Assembly: GCF_016806695.1 (NCBI RefSeq)
Contig: NZ_WUED01000010.1
Location: 1 to 59,379, forward strand
DNA: 59,379 bases
From: Campylobacter bilis
GTDB lineage: Bacteria > Campylobacterota > Campylobacteria > Campylobacterales > Campylobacteraceae
Direction of reading: 5' to 3'
The first letter of the stretch is position 1; each line of letters opens with the position of its first letter. A model generated the notes under the pieces. It worked only from the letters and a program-made list of their open reading frames with translations, searched no databases and was not told the DNA's origin. Shown here one piece after another: positions 19,149 to 29,042 of the stretch. The position numbers and the translations under genes were made by a program.

Positions 19149-20433
19149 GTAAAACCATACGCTTTGCATTTGTGATTTTTACTTCTTTAAATTGTCCTAA
19201 AAGTTCTTCACTACCTTGTACTTGCACTAAAAAATTATTATTTGTTCTACCAGCAATCATATTGCCTGTTCTTAGTTCTTCAAATAAAACTTTAAAGGTT
19301 TTATTTTCTTGTTTTTTTGTGATTTCATCTAAAATTGCATTATGACGGTTTTGTAGAGTGCTTAGTCTTCTTGAGGCGGTTTCTTTATCAATTTGATTTG
19401 GCATGGTAGCAGCCTTGGTTAAAGGACGTTTGGAGTATTTAAAAGAAAAAATTTGTTCAAAGCGTACTTGCTCTAAAACATCCATGGTTTCTTCAAAATC
19501 CTTTTCACTCTCACCTGGAAAAGCTACAATAATGTCTGTTGAAATGCTTACATCAGGACAAATTTCTCTAAGTTTTAAAGCCCTGTTTAAATACCATTCT
19601 TTATCATAACCGCGTTTCATAGCTTTTAAGATCTTGCTTGATCCACTTTGTAAAGGCATGTGCATGGATTTGCACACTTTTGGGTTTTTGGTAAAAACTT
19701 GTAAAAATTTATCATCCATGTGTAAAGGATGTGGGCTTGTAAAACGGATGCGTTCTAAGCCTTCTAAAGTGCTAAGCTCTTCTAAAAGATCAGAAAAATC
19801 CATTTTTTTATGATCATTTCTAAATCTTTTGCCATAGTTATTAACATTTTGACCTAATAAAAAAATCTCTTTTGCACCTTTTTCAATGGCTTTTTGTGCT
19901 TCTTGATAAATAATATTAAAAGGTATAGAAATTTCATCCCCGCGTGTATGAGGAACTATGCAATAAGTGCAGTGTTTATCACAACCTATAGAAATATTAA
20001 TATAAGATTTATACATACTGTTTCTAAAATCTGCAAAAGTAAATTCGCTTTCATCATAAGCTATGTCAACTCCCATAAATTTAGGGGTTTTTATTGCTTG
20101 GGTGATTTTAGAAATATTTCTTGCACCTAGGACAAAATCTACATAAGGAGCACGACGAAAAATTTCATTGCCTAAATGTGAAGCTGTGCAGCCGCAAACA
20201 CCTATTTTAGCACCTTGTTTTTTTACTTTTTCAAAGCTACCTACTTCGGAAAAAAGTTTATGTACAGGTTTTTCACGCACTGAGCAAGTGTTAATAAGTA
20301 TAAGATCAGCTTCTTTGATATCTTGTGTTAACGCATAGTTTTCTTTTTGTGTGAGTTCTGCGATCATATGTTCAGAGTCTCTGACATTCATCGCGCATCC
20401 TAGGGTTTGGATAAATAATTTTTTAGCACTCAA
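19132..20433 (-). CDS. miaB: tRNA-2-methylthio-N6-dimethylallyladenosine synthase
   Basis: Radical SAM methylthiotransferase that modifies A37 of tRNAs reading UNN codons. It is 433 residues. The N-terminal UPF0004 domain has cluster cysteines in [14 protein letters not shown] and GVCGCTASH. The radical SAM CX3CX2C is GCDKHCTYC, followed by PHTRG. A C-terminal TRAM domain begins near residue 370. The start overlaps the upstream small gene by 4 bp. Confidence 0.96.
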   Translation of the reverse strand: MSAKKLFIQTLGCAMNVRDSEHMIAELTQKENYALTQDIKEADLILINTCSVREKPVHKLFSEVGSFEKVKKQGAKIGVCGCTASHLGNEIFRRAPYVDFVLGARNISKITQAIKTPKFMGVDIAYDESEFTFADFRNSMYKSYINISIGCDKHCTYCIVPHTRGDEISIPFNIIYQEAQKAIEKGAKEIFLLGQNVNNYGKRFRNDHKKMDFSDLLEELSTLEGLERIRFTSPHPLHMDDKFLQVFTKNPKVCKSMHMPLQSGSSKILKAMKRGYDKEWYLNRALKLREICPDVSISTDIIVAFPGESEKDFEETMDVLEQVRFEQIFSFKYSKRPLTKAATMPNQIDKETASRRLSTLQNRHNAILDEITKKQENKTFKVLFEELRTGNMIAGRTNNNFLVQVQGSEELLGQFKEVKITNAKRMVLHGEII

Positions 20434-20672
20434 AGAATATGTACCTCATACATAAAGTCATTGTCATCAAGTCCGTATTTTAGGCTTCTATGATAGACGC
20501 TTAAACCTTTTTTGCCAAAATGATTTACAAAAGCAAGGATTTGTTTGTGGGTATTGTCTTTATCAAAGTAAAAAAATTTTTGTCCTTCTTTTTCTAAAAT
20601 CTCTTCAATTTTTTCTAAACCAATATTTTTAGGCTTTTCATTAATTGAAGTTCTTGCTAATTTTAATTCCAT
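20430..20672 (-). CDS. HP0268-like small protein
   Basis: 80 residues resembling the epsilonproteobacterial HP0268 family. The H. pylori member has been described as a small nuclease with an Smr-like fold, as I recall. Visible features are an N-terminal [10 protein letters not shown] strand region and [21 protein letters not shown]. It begins an operon with miaB, DUF374 and the PilMNO-like genes. Confidence 0.6.
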   Translation of the reverse strand: MELKLARTSINEKPKNIGLEKIEEILEKEGQKFFYFDKDNTHKQILAFVNHFGKKGLSVYHRSLKYGLDDNDFMYEVHIL

Positions 20673-20749
20673 GACTTTAGTCCTTAAAAAATTTTCATTA
20701 TTAATCTATAATTTTAGCAAATTTTACTTTTAATTAAACTTATTAAGGA

Positions 20750-20755
20750 TATAAT
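20750..20755 (+). promoter_or_regulatory. -10 box of the nusA promoter
   Basis: TATAAT in TTAAGGATATAATTT, with T/A-rich phasing upstream, 50 bp before nusA in the divergent gap. Confidence 0.65.
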
Positions 20756-20804
20756 TTTTATCTACTTTGATTAAAATCTCCCGTAAAAAAGGGTTTTGTA
20801 AAAT

Positions 20805-21890
20805 ATGGAAAAAATAGCAGATATCATTGAGTCTATTGCTAATGAAAAAAATTTGGATTTAGAGCATGTAAAAGAAAAAGTGGTTATGGCTTTAATTAAT
20901 ACCGCGAAGAAAATTTATGGCCAAGAATATGAATTTTTTGTAGATCAAAAAAATTTAAATCTTTATCAAAAAATCACTATTGTAGATGATGAGGATGAAA
21001 GATTGCAAAATAAAAGTGAAAGTTTTATTGCTTTAAGTAAAGCTAAAGCAGAAGTGCCTGATGTTGAAATAGGCGATGAGTTAACTTATGAGTGTTCTTT
21101 AGAAAATTTAGGAAGAACAGCGGTAAATACTTTGCACAAAGAGCTTGAATACCATATACAAAAATTATTAGAACAAACGATTTTTGAAAAATATAAAAAT
21201 AAAGTCGGGCAAATGGTTTTTGGTACTGTTGTAAGAGTAGATAATGAGGAAAATACCTATATAGAAATTGATGAGTTGCGAGCTTTTTTGCCAAGGAAAA
21301 ATCGTATTAAAGGTGAAAAATTTAAAATTGGCGATGTGGTAAAAGCTGTCATACGTCGCGTGTATACTGATAAAGGTATTAAAATGGAGCTTAGCCGTAC
21401 AAGCCCTAAGTTTTTAGAATGCTTGCTTCAAGCAGAAGTGCCTGAAATTAAAGACGGTTATGTGAGTGTGGTAGCTTGTGCAAGAATTCCAGGTGAAAGA
21501 GCTAAGATAATTCTTAAAACCAATGGAGCAAATATTGATCCTGTAGGAGCTACAGTTGGAGTAAAAGGGGTAAGGATTAATGCAGTTAGTAAAGAACTTC
21601 ATAATGAAAATATTGATTGTATAGAATTTGCTAATGAAAATGAAATTTTAATTTCTCGTGCTTTGGCTCCTGCTATTGTCAATTCCGTAAAAATTGAAGG
21701 TAAAAAAGCAATAGTAAGTTTAAATAGCGAACAAAAAAGCAAGGCCATAGGTAAAAATGGCATCAATATCCGCCTTGCTTCAATGCTTAGTGGTTATGAA
21801 ATAGAACTTAATGAATTAACTTCTCACGTAAACAATACTATAAGTAATCAAGAGGCTATGAAAAATCTTCAAGATTTATTTAAAATTTGA
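20805..21890 (+). CDS. nusA: Transcription termination/antitermination factor NusA
   Basis: 361 residues: an N-terminal RNA polymerase-binding domain (1-125), an S1 domain (about 130-198, GQMVFGTVVRVDNE) and two KH domains (GERAKI... and KSKAIGKNGINIRLASML). It lacks the E. coli acidic C-terminal repeats, as is typical of epsilonproteobacteria. It is not followed by infB and stands as a single gene. The ribosome binding site is weak, and an AAAAAAGGG lies 13-20 bp upstream. Confidence 0.96.
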   Translation: MEKIADIIESIANEKNLDLEHVKEKVVMALINTAKKIYGQEYEFFVDQKNLNLYQKITIVDDEDERLQNKSESFIALSKAKAEVPDVEIGDELTYECSLENLGRTAVNTLHKELEYHIQKLLEQTIFEKYKNKVGQMVFGTVVRVDNEENTYIEIDELRAFLPRKNRIKGEKFKIGDVVKAVIRRVYTDKGIKMELSRTSPKFLECLLQAEVPEIKDGYVSVVACARIPGERAKIILKTNGANIDPVGATVGVKGVRINAVSKELHNENIDCIEFANENEILISRALAPAIVNSVKIEGKKAIVSLNSEQKSKAIGKNGINIRLASMLSGYEIELNELTSHVNNTISNQEAMKNLQDLFKI

Positions 21891-21903
21891 AATATTAGGT
21901 GTA

Positions 21904-23091
21904 TTATAAATATTTTTTATAAAACCATTTCCAATAAAATGCTGCAAAGATAAAAATTGCACCTAATAAAGCTGTGATGAGTTCTAAACTCAAGCCTATT
22001 TCAAACAATAATCCCATCAACAATGAGACGCTAGCACTAAAACTAAGATAAACCATATCAGTGTATGCAATGACCCTTCCATGATACTGTTTATCTGAAT
22101 TTTTTTGTATGAGTGTGTAAGTATAAGCCCAAAGCGTTGATGTGAAAAACCCAGCACCGATTAAACCTAGAAAAGAAATATAAAAATTAAATTGAGTTAT
22201 TGCCCATAGTATGATACCCAAACCTTGTCCAAGATACATATAGAATAAATTTTTATCATTGATAAAACGGCTTAAAATCATAGGTGCTATAGCAAGAGAA
22301 CAAGCACGAATAGCATTTAAAAATCCTATGACGAGTGCAGCTGATAATATTTCTTTATATTTGTGTTGTGCTAGAAGTGTGACTAAGGTTTCGTAGGCTG
22401 TTAAGCCAATAAAGGCATGAAGTATAATAAGATGAAAAATAATTTTATTTTTTAAAACATAAAAAAAGCCTTCTTTTATCATGGTAAAAAAATGACTTTG
22501 AGTTTTTTGTTTAAAATCGCCAATATTTAATCTTGCTAAAAAGCTAATTCCTATAAGTATGAGCACACAATCAAATAAAAAAGCACTCTTTACACCTAAA
22601 AAATAAATAAAAATTCCAGCACTTGCCATCCCTGCAGTATAAGAAATAGCCCAAATAACGCTGTGCATTTCATTGACTAATTTGAGTTCTTGAGGGTTTA
22701 AAATTTTAGCTAATAAACTCATTTCAGCTTGAAAATAAATACAAGCAACGCAAAGTCTGATAAAAATTAAAATAAATAAAAGCCATAACATGTTAAGGCT
22801 TGTAATAAATATAAGGCAAAAAATCGAAATAAGTTCTATGCTTATCATACTAAGAAGGAGTTTTTTGGGTTTGTTTTTCTCTACAATAACACCATTTATA
22901 GGTGCAAGTAAAACTCCAGGCAAGAAAGCCAGCATAGCACTTGTGGCTGTTGCCCAAGTAGGTGCATTAAGCTGTACTAAGAGAGTGAAAACTCCTGTTT
23001 GAGAAAACCATGCACCAAAGTACACTATAAATTGAACTGAAGCTAATATTCTAATATTTTTATTATTTTTCAATAAATCAATGTAATTCAT
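21904..23091 (-). CDS. MFS transporter, TMS-type exporter
   Basis: 395 residues with 12 predicted membrane helices. The loop 2-3 region LAPINGVIVEKNKPKKLLL is a variant of the MFS_3/enterobactin exporter-like group. QFIVYFGAWFSQTGVFTLLVQ opens helix 1. The substrate is unknown, and related proteins export drugs or siderophores. It converges on nusA with a 13-bp gap and is divergent from mqnC. Confidence 0.8.
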   Translation of the reverse strand: MNYIDLLKNNKNIRILASVQFIVYFGAWFSQTGVFTLLVQLNAPTWATATSAMLAFLPGVLLAPINGVIVEKNKPKKLLLSMISIELISIFCLIFITSLNMLWLLFILIFIRLCVACIYFQAEMSLLAKILNPQELKLVNEMHSVIWAISYTAGMASAGIFIYFLGVKSAFLFDCVLILIGISFLARLNIGDFKQKTQSHFFTMIKEGFFYVLKNKIIFHLIILHAFIGLTAYETLVTLLAQHKYKEILSAALVIGFLNAIRACSLAIAPMILSRFINDKNLFYMYLGQGLGIILWAITQFNFYISFLGLIGAGFFTSTLWAYTYTLIQKNSDKQYHGRVIAYTDMVYLSFSASVSLLMGLLFEIGLSLELITALLGAIFIFAAFYWKWFYKKYL

Positions 23092-23126
23092 AAATGAAAC
23101 TATAGCATAATTTATTTTTTAAATGC

Positions 23127-23132
23127 TATAAT
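23127..23132 (+). promoter_or_regulatory. Extended -10 promoter of mqnC
   Basis: TATAAT preceded by TGC, giving an extended -10 (TGCTATAAT), 44 bp before the GTG start of mqnC. Confidence 0.65.
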
Positions 23133-23175
23133 TATTCTAATTATGCATTAATTATGTAAAAAACAAGGAAAAATT

Positions 23176-24222
23176 GTGAAAAGACTGGATAAAAAAGAGG
23201 CTTTAAATTTGCTTCATAATGCAAGTTTGAGTGAGCTTGGTCAAATGGCTTATGAAAAAAAATTACAATTACACCCTCAAAAGATTACAACCTTTGTCGT
23301 TGATAGAAATATTAATTATACTAATGTGTGTTGTATTGATTGTTCTTTTTGTGCTTTTTATCGTCATCATAAGGATGAAGATGCTTATATTTTAAGCTTT
23401 GAACAAATAGGCAAAAAAATAGAAGAGCTTGAAGCTATAGGGGGAACCCAGATTCTTTTTCAAGGTGGGGTGCATCCAAAATTAAAAATAGAATGGTATG
23501 AAGAACTTGTTTCATGGATAAAAGAACATTATCCTAATATTACTATACACGGTTTTTCCGCAGTAGAAATTGCTTATATTGCAAAAGTTTCTAAAATTTC
23601 CATTGTGGAAGTTTTGCAAAGACTTAAAATGAAGGGTTTATTTTCTATACCAGGTGCAGGTGCTGAGGTTTTAAGTGATAGAGTGCGTGATATTATTGCA
23701 CCTAATAAATGTGATACTAATACTTGGCTTGAAGTGCACCGCCAAGCTCATAAAATTGGTATGAAAAGTACAGCTACTATGATGTTTGGGACTGTTGAAA
23801 CTGATGAAGAAATTATAGATCATTTTGAATATTTAAGGAATTTACAAGATGAAACCAATGGTTTTAGAGCTTTTATTTTGTGGAGTTTTCAAAGTCAAAA
23901 TACGGCTTTGATTGAAAAATATCCCCAAATTATTAAACAAAGTTCTAATAAATATTTAAAGCTTTTGGCTTTAGCAAGACTTTATTTGGATAATTTTAAA
24001 AATTTACAAAGTTCTTGGGTGACTCAGGGTTCTTTTATAGGGCAACTTGCTTTAAAATTTGGTGCTAATGATTTGGGTTCGACTATGATGGAAGAAAATG
24101 TTGTAAGTGCGGCAGGGGCAAGTTATAGAATGAATCAAGATGAAATGATAAGATTGATTAAGAGTTTGGGTGAATATCCTGCAAAGCGTAATACTGCTTA
24201 TGAAATTTTAGAGAGGTTTTAA
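23176..24222 (+). CDS. mqnC: Cyclic dehypoxanthinyl futalosine synthase
   Basis: Radical SAM enzyme of the futalosine route to menaquinone, the route used by Campylobacter and Helicobacter. It is 348 residues. The CX3CX2C cluster is Cys52, Cys56, Cys59 in VCCIDCSFCAF. FQGGVHP, IHGFSAVEI and GAGAEVLSDRVR are typical of the family. It starts at GTG with AAGGAA at 23165-23170. The last base overlaps the start of the next gene (TAATG). Confidence 0.94.
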   Translation: MKRLDKKEALNLLHNASLSELGQMAYEKKLQLHPQKITTFVVDRNINYTNVCCIDCSFCAFYRHHKDEDAYILSFEQIGKKIEELEAIGGTQILFQGGVHPKLKIEWYEELVSWIKEHYPNITIHGFSAVEIAYIAKVSKISIVEVLQRLKMKGLFSIPGAGAEVLSDRVRDIIAPNKCDTNTWLEVHRQAHKIGMKSTATMMFGTVETDEEIIDHFEYLRNLQDETNGFRAFILWSFQSQNTALIEKYPQIIKQSSNKYLKLLALARLYLDNFKNLQSSWVTQGSFIGQLALKFGANDLGSTMMEENVVSAAGASYRMNQDEMIRLIKSLGEYPAKRNTAYEILERF

Positions 24223-25442
24223 TGCAGTTTTTAGAATTAAATCAAAATAAAATCCCTTTTATTTTTGAAGAAAACACTGATTTGCCTGTTGTGATTTTAA
24301 AGCTTGTTTTTAGAAATTGCGGCAGAAGTTATGATCAAATACCAGGACTTGCAAAGATGTTTTCGCGTATTTTAAATGAAGGTGTGGATGATAAGTTTTT
24401 TAAGGATTTAGAATTTAAAGCTATAAATTTAGAGGCAAGCAGTGGTTTTGAAAGTTTAGAAATCAATCTTTCTTGTTTGAAAGAAAATTTTGATTTTGCT
24501 TTAAATAATTTAGAAAGATTATTACTAAAGCCTAGAATAGAAGATAAAATTTTGGAAAAATTAAAAATCAATACCTTAGGAGAATTAGCAAGCAAAAATA
24601 GTGATTTTGACTATCTAGCAAAAAATTTACTCAATCAAGAGCTTTTTGAGTGTGAAGAATTTCAAAGTCCAAATGACGGAGATGAAAAAAGTATTAAAAC
24701 TATTTCTTTAAAGCATTTAAAAGATTTTCATCAAAGCAATATTAATCTTAGCAATCTTGTAGTAGTTTTAGGTGGAGATTTAAAGGAGCAAAAAGCTAAA
24801 GAATATATTTTAAAACTTTTGTTTAAACTTCCTAAAGGAAGCTTAAATATCCAAAAAAATTATAAACTCAGCCAAAAAACCAAAGATAAAATTCTAGTAC
24901 GTAAAGAAAGTGAGCAAGCTTATATTTATTTTGCTACGCCTTTTTTTGCGAGTTTTAAAGATGAGGATTTGTATTTGGCAAAAATTGCTTTGTTTGTCTT
25001 AGGTCAGGGAGGTTTTGGTTCAAGAATTATGGAAGAAATTCGTGTTAAAAGAGGACTTGCATATTCTGCTTATGCTATGCTTGATATGAATATGTCTTTT
25101 TCTAGGGTTTTTGGATATTTGCAAACTAAAAATCAAAGTGCTAAAGAAGCTAAACAAATTGTCAAAGAAGTGTTTGAAAACTTTGTAAAAGAGGGTATTA
25201 CGCAAAATGAATTAGATCAGGCTAAAAATTTTCTTATTGGATCAACGCCTTTGCGTTATGAGAGTTTAAGCAGGCGTTTGAGCATGGCTTTTAATGAATT
25301 TTACCAAGGCTTACATTATGGTTATTACAAGGAAGAATTAAAATTTATGCAGAAAGTAAAACTTAATCATATAAATAATTATATCCAAAAGCATCAAGAA
25401 CTTTTAAGCATAAGTTTTGCAAGCATTCAAAATGAAAATTAA
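24222..25442 (+). CDS. M16 family protein lacking the zinc motif
   Basis: 406 residues with the two-lobed M16B peptidase fold. The strand-helix at residues 41-54 (PGLAKMFSRILNEG) aligns with the catalytic helix, but the HxxEH zinc ligands are Lys45, Ser48 and Arg49. The C-terminal lobe keeps the EIRVKRGLAYSAYA segment that supplies Arg and Tyr. This is the pattern of the non-catalytic subunit in paired M16 proteases. It is coupled to mqnC and overlaps recG. Confidence 0.85.
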   Translation: MQFLELNQNKIPFIFEENTDLPVVILKLVFRNCGRSYDQIPGLAKMFSRILNEGVDDKFFKDLEFKAINLEASSGFESLEINLSCLKENFDFALNNLERLLLKPRIEDKILEKLKINTLGELASKNSDFDYLAKNLLNQELFECEEFQSPNDGDEKSIKTISLKHLKDFHQSNINLSNLVVVLGGDLKEQKAKEYILKLLFKLPKGSLNIQKNYKLSQKTKDKILVRKESEQAYIYFATPFFASFKDEDLYLAKIALFVLGQGGFGSRIMEEIRVKRGLAYSAYAMLDMNMSFSRVFGYLQTKNQSAKEAKQIVKEVFENFVKEGITQNELDQAKNFLIGSTPLRYESLSRRLSMAFNEFYQGLHYGYYKEELKFMQKVKLNHINNYIQKHQELLSISFASIQNEN

Positions 25443-27255
25443 AGAAAGCGATTTTGAATTTTTTAAAAAATTAAAAATTAGAAGTGCTATTGATCTAGCC
25501 CTTCTTTTGCCTAAAAAAATTGAGAATTTAAGCCCAAGTAAAAATCCTAAGATTAATGAAATTTGCACGCAAAAAATTCTTATTAAAAATGTAGATTTAA
25601 AGAAAAATCAGCTTTTTGGCTTAGGTTTTTGTAAGGAATGGAATATAAATGTTTCTTTTGTTTTTTTTCATCCTAAAACATGGCATCTTGGGAGTTGTAA
25701 AATAGGAAAAACACTTATCTTAAGCGGTAAAATTTCTCGTTTTAATCAAGCATGGCATTTTAATAATCCTAGAATTTTATCTTCTTTTGAGGGTTTTACT
25801 CCAAAATATCAAATTTTAGGTTTAAAAGATGCAAAGATTGCTGAGTTTATACACAAGTATCTTAATTATGATAATTTAAAAGAAAGTGGTATAAAAGATC
25901 AGTATATACATTTTCTTTTAAATTTGCATCTTTATGATGAAAAAAGTTGTTTTATGCTAGCTAATTTACAAAAATTTACTAAGGATTTAAAATATATTGA
26001 AATATATAATTTTTTAAAACGCTTACAAGCTAAAAAAACACATTTTAAAGCCCATGACATAGAAATTTTTAATATCAATACTTGGCTTGAAAATTTGCCT
26101 TTTGCACCCACAAAAGATCAATTGCGTGCTTTAGAAGATATTAAAAAAGACTTGCGTTCAAAAGAGGCTAAAAGACGTGTGATCATGGGAGATGTGGGTT
26201 GTGGAAAGACTTTGGTTTTATTGGGTGCGGCCTTGATGGTATATCCTAAACAAGCTATTTTAATGGCACCTACTAGTATTTTGGCAAATCAGCTTTATGA
26301 AGAAGCTAAGAAGCTTTTACCTGATTTTGTAAATGTTTTGTTCATTAAAGGAGGTAGAAAAGAAAAGGATTTGCAAGATAGTATAAAAAAAGCACATCTT
26401 ATTATAGGCACTCATGCTTTAATTCATATAAAAGCTCATGATGCTGTACTTGTAATGATAGATGAACAGCACCGCTTTGGTTCGGCGCAACGTGAGAAAA
26501 TTCATGCTTTAAGTCAAGGCCAAGCTGTTGCGCATTTCATACAATTTTCAGCTACCCCTATACCTAGAACTTTAAGCATGATACAATCAGAACTTTTGGA
26601 TTTTAGCTTTATTAAAGAAATGCCTTTTAAAAAAGATATTACAACTTATTGCATACAAAATGAAGGTTTTGCTAAACTAAGTGAAAAGATCAAAGAAGAA
26701 CTTGCTAAAAATCATCAAGTAATTATTATTTACCCTTTAGTTAGTGCAAGCGATACTCTTCCTTATCTTTCTTTAGAGCAAGCAAGAGGATATTGGGAAA
26801 GTCATTATGATAAAGTTTTTCTAACACATGGAAAGGATAAGCAAAAAGAAGCTATTTTAGAACGTTTTAGAGATGAGGGAAATATTTTATTAAGTACTAC
26901 AGTTGTGGAAGTGGGTATTTCTTTGCCAAGATTAAGCATGATAGTTATTGTAGGAGCTGAGCGTTTAGGATTAGCCACCTTACATCAGCTTCGCGGTCGC
27001 GTAGGTCGCGTAGGGCTTAAAAGCACTTGCTATCTTTATACGAAACTAAAAGAAATTCCTCATCGTTTAAAAGAATTTGCTAAAACTTTAGATGGATTTA
27101 AGATTGCAGAACTTGATCTTCAAAATCGCTTAAGCGGAGATTTACTCGATGGTTTTATCCAGCATGGGAATGAATTTAAATTTTTTGATTTTTCTAAAGA
27201 TGAAAAAATTTTAGAAAAGGTAAAAAAAGATTTAGCAAAAGATCAGCTAAATTAG
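25432..27255 (+). CDS. recG: ATP-dependent DNA helicase RecG
   Basis: Branch-migrating helicase for stalled forks and Holliday junctions, about 607 residues. It has an N-terminal wedge/OB domain (about 50-130), Walker A in MGDVGCGKTLVL, the DEQH box (MIDEQHRFG), SATPIPRTL, and C-terminal motifs VVEVGISLPR and QLRGRVGRVG. It is shorter than the E. coli protein at the N-terminus, as in other epsilonproteobacteria. I prefer the ATG at 25432 (11-bp overlap with the M16 gene). A start at 25417 is also possible. Confidence 0.94.
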   Translation: MKIKESDFEFFKKLKIRSAIDLALLLPKKIENLSPSKNPKINEICTQKILIKNVDLKKNQLFGLGFCKEWNINVSFVFFHPKTWHLGSCKIGKTLILSGKISRFNQAWHFNNPRILSSFEGFTPKYQILGLKDAKIAEFIHKYLNYDNLKESGIKDQYIHFLLNLHLYDEKSCFMLANLQKFTKDLKYIEIYNFLKRLQAKKTHFKAHDIEIFNINTWLENLPFAPTKDQLRALEDIKKDLRSKEAKRRVIMGDVGCGKTLVLLGAALMVYPKQAILMAPTSILANQLYEEAKKLLPDFVNVLFIKGGRKEKDLQDSIKKAHLIIGTHALIHIKAHDAVLVMIDEQHRFGSAQREKIHALSQGQAVAHFIQFSATPIPRTLSMIQSELLDFSFIKEMPFKKDITTYCIQNEGFAKLSEKIKEELAKNHQVIIIYPLVSASDTLPYLSLEQARGYWESHYDKVFLTHGKDKQKEAILERFRDEGNILLSTTVVEVGISLPRLSMIVIVGAERLGLATLHQLRGRVGRVGLKSTCYLYTKLKEIPHRLKEFAKTLDGFKIAELDLQNRLSGDLLDGFIQHGNEFKFFDFSKDEKILEKVKKDLAKDQLN

Positions 27256-27635
27256 TTTTTATTGAATTTATAAAGCATATTTTTAAAATGCGAGGCTATC
27301 ATCTGTGCACGCTGTAAGATTACTGCTTGTATTCTTTCATCATAAACTTTATTTAAACTTTTTTCAAAAAGATCGAGCCAAATGTCGAAAAATTCTTCAG
27401 GAAAAGGTGGCAAGTCTAAGTGTTTTTTTAAAGGTTGTCCATTATAATCACCTTCTCCTAAGAGTATTCCTGTCCAGAAATTGCCTATTTTTGCTTTATG
27501 TTTTTTCCATTCTTCATCACTTGTACCAATAGCATTTTTAAAAATGGGTCCTAAATTTTTGTCTTGTTTAACTTTTTCGTAAAATATTTCCATAAGTTCT
27601 GCTATGTTTTCTTGGGTGATTGTTTCAAATTTCAT
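27252..27635 (-). CDS. ctb: Group III truncated haemoglobin Ctb
   Basis: A 127-residue 2/2 haemoglobin that binds oxygen and NO and is induced by nitrosative stress. The expected residues are present: Tyr19 (B10), His46 (E7), the proximal His72 in KKHLDLPPFPEEFF, and Trp86 (G8). Its stop overlaps the recG stop on the other strand. It is divergent from its probable regulator nssR. Confidence 0.95.
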   Translation of the reverse strand: MKFETITQENIAELMEIFYEKVKQDKNLGPIFKNAIGTSDEEWKKHKAKIGNFWTGILLGEGDYNGQPLKKHLDLPPFPEEFFDIWLDLFEKSLNKVYDERIQAVILQRAQMIASHFKNMLYKFNKN

Positions 27636-27652
27636 GGTAATCTTTCCTAAAC

Positions 27653-27657
27653 GTTAA
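27653..27657. promoter_or_regulatory. Possible NssR half-site near ctb
   Basis: GTTAA within AACGTTAA, 18 bp before the ctb start. It matches one half of the TTAAC/GTTAA type of Crp-Fnr site that I recall for NssR. The other half is poorly conserved here. Confidence 0.3.
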
Positions 27658-27697
27658 TTTTATAAAGTTAATATAACAAAAATAAGATAAACAAAAT

Positions 27698-27711
27698 TTA
27701 ACATAGGTTAG
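27698..27711. promoter_or_regulatory. NssR-like palindrome at the nssR start
   Basis: TTAAC-N4-GTTAG, one mismatch from a perfect palindrome. It has the spacing of Crp-Fnr family sites and lies right before the nssR ATG, covering its ribosome binding site. It could be an autoregulatory site or simply the AGG-containing leader. Confidence 0.4.
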
Positions 27712-27713
27712 GA

Positions 27714-28325
27714 ATGGAATATAATTTCATGAAAGATTATTTAGAGCTTTTATCCGGTGTAGGAAAATTAAAAAAAATGCAAAAAAATAGTATTTTATTT
27801 TATGAAGGCGAAGAGGCTAGGCATTTTTTTATTCTGCTTAAAGGAAAAATACGTATTTATAAAAGTACAGCTAGCGATAAAGAAATCACTTTGCATTATT
27901 TTAATCCCCCAAATTTCATAGCAGAAATGCCCGTGTTTAAAAAATTAAATTATCCAGCAAATGCAATTTGTGAAGAAAATAGCGAAGTTTTAGAGCTTAG
28001 TTTTGCTGATTTTAAAAATTTATGTAGTGAAAATAAAGAGTTTAATTTTTTACTCATCACTTCACTTTTTGAAAAGATTAATATTTTGGAGAAGAAATTA
28101 TCTCAAAATGTCTTAGATTTAAGGACAAAATTATTGAAATATCTTTTAGAAAATGAGAAAAACTTAGATGTAATAGCTCAAAAACAGATTGCAATTGATT
28201 TAAATGTTAGAGCACAGTCTTTATCAAGGATATTAAGAGAACTTAAGATTTTAAAACTTATTGAGACAAAAAAAGGTAAAATTGAAATTTTAAATAAAGC
28301 CATGATTATAAAAGAAATTTGGTAA
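27714..28325 (+). CDS. nssR: Crp-Fnr family nitrosative stress regulator NssR
   Basis: 203 residues. The cyclic-nucleotide-binding-like beta barrel (residues about 20-115) contains NSILFYEGEEARHFFILLKGKIRIYK (parts), and the winged helix-turn-helix is near the end (IAIDLNVRAQSLSRILREL). It lacks the Fnr N-terminal cysteine cluster. In C. jejuni NssR activates cgb and ctb in response to NO. A start at the second Met (27729) is possible. Confidence 0.9.
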   Translation: MEYNFMKDYLELLSGVGKLKKMQKNSILFYEGEEARHFFILLKGKIRIYKSTASDKEITLHYFNPPNFIAEMPVFKKLNYPANAICEENSEVLELSFADFKNLCSENKEFNFLLITSLFEKINILEKKLSQNVLDLRTKLLKYLLENEKNLDVIAQKQIAIDLNVRAQSLSRILRELKILKLIETKKGKIEILNKAMIIKEIW

Positions 28326-28340
28326 GATTAAGGGTAGAGT

Positions 28341-29042
28341 ATGGATTTTCATTTTATATTAACTCAAATTCCTGCTTTTGCAGCAGCCGCTTGGCTTACA
28401 ATCAAGTTAAGTTTTTTTGGAATTGTTTTTTCTTTATTTATAGGTTTATTTTGCATTTTAGCAAGTTATTTTAAAATAAAAATCTTAGATACTATGTGCA
28501 AAGCTTATATAGAATTTTCAAGGAATACTCCTTTGTTGATTCAGCTTTTTTTCCTATACTATGCTTTACCAAAATTCAATATACATTTAGAGCAAATTGA
28601 ACCCCTTCGTTTTATTTGTTTAAGTGTAGAAGAGACCTTAAGGCCTTCTTTTGCTTGTGCTATTGTAGGACTGAGTTTTTTGGGTGGTTCTTACATGGCA
28701 GAGAGTTTGCGTTCAGGTTTTGAAGCTATAAGAAAACAGCAATTTGAAGCGGGTTTAGCCTTAGGTTTTTCTAGATTTGGCAATTTACGTTATGTGATTT
28801 TACCACAAGCTTTGGCTATTTCTATGCCAAGTATTAGTGCTAATATCATTTTTTTGATTAAAGAAACTTCGGTGGTGAGTATTATTGCCTTGCCAGATTT
28901 GGTGAATTTAATGACAAGTTTAAATTCTTTAACTTATAAAACCGACGAATTATTGTTTTTATTGTTTATGGGATATTTGTGTATTATTTTGCCTTTATCT
29001 TTGGTTTTATCAAGGTTTGAAAAAAGGTTGCTTCATGTTTGA
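28341..29042 (+). CDS. paqP: Polar amino-acid ABC transporter permease
   Basis: 233 residues and five predicted membrane helices. The HisM/GlnP-type EAA loop is AIRKQQFEAGLALGFSRFGNLRYVILPQA (about 130-158, read in parts). It pairs with the next permease, and the two probably form a heterodimeric channel. I recall this locus as Paq in C. jejuni. Which permease carries the paqP symbol is uncertain. It is 15 bp from nssR and overlaps the next gene by 8 bp. Confidence 0.85.
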   Translation: MDFHFILTQIPAFAAAAWLTIKLSFFGIVFSLFIGLFCILASYFKIKILDTMCKAYIEFSRNTPLLIQLFFLYYALPKFNIHLEQIEPLRFICLSVEETLRPSFACAIVGLSFLGGSYMAESLRSGFEAIRKQQFEAGLALGFSRFGNLRYVILPQALAISMPSISANIIFLIKETSVVSIIALPDLVNLMTSLNSLTYKTDELLFLLFMGYLCIILPLSLVLSRFEKRLLHV

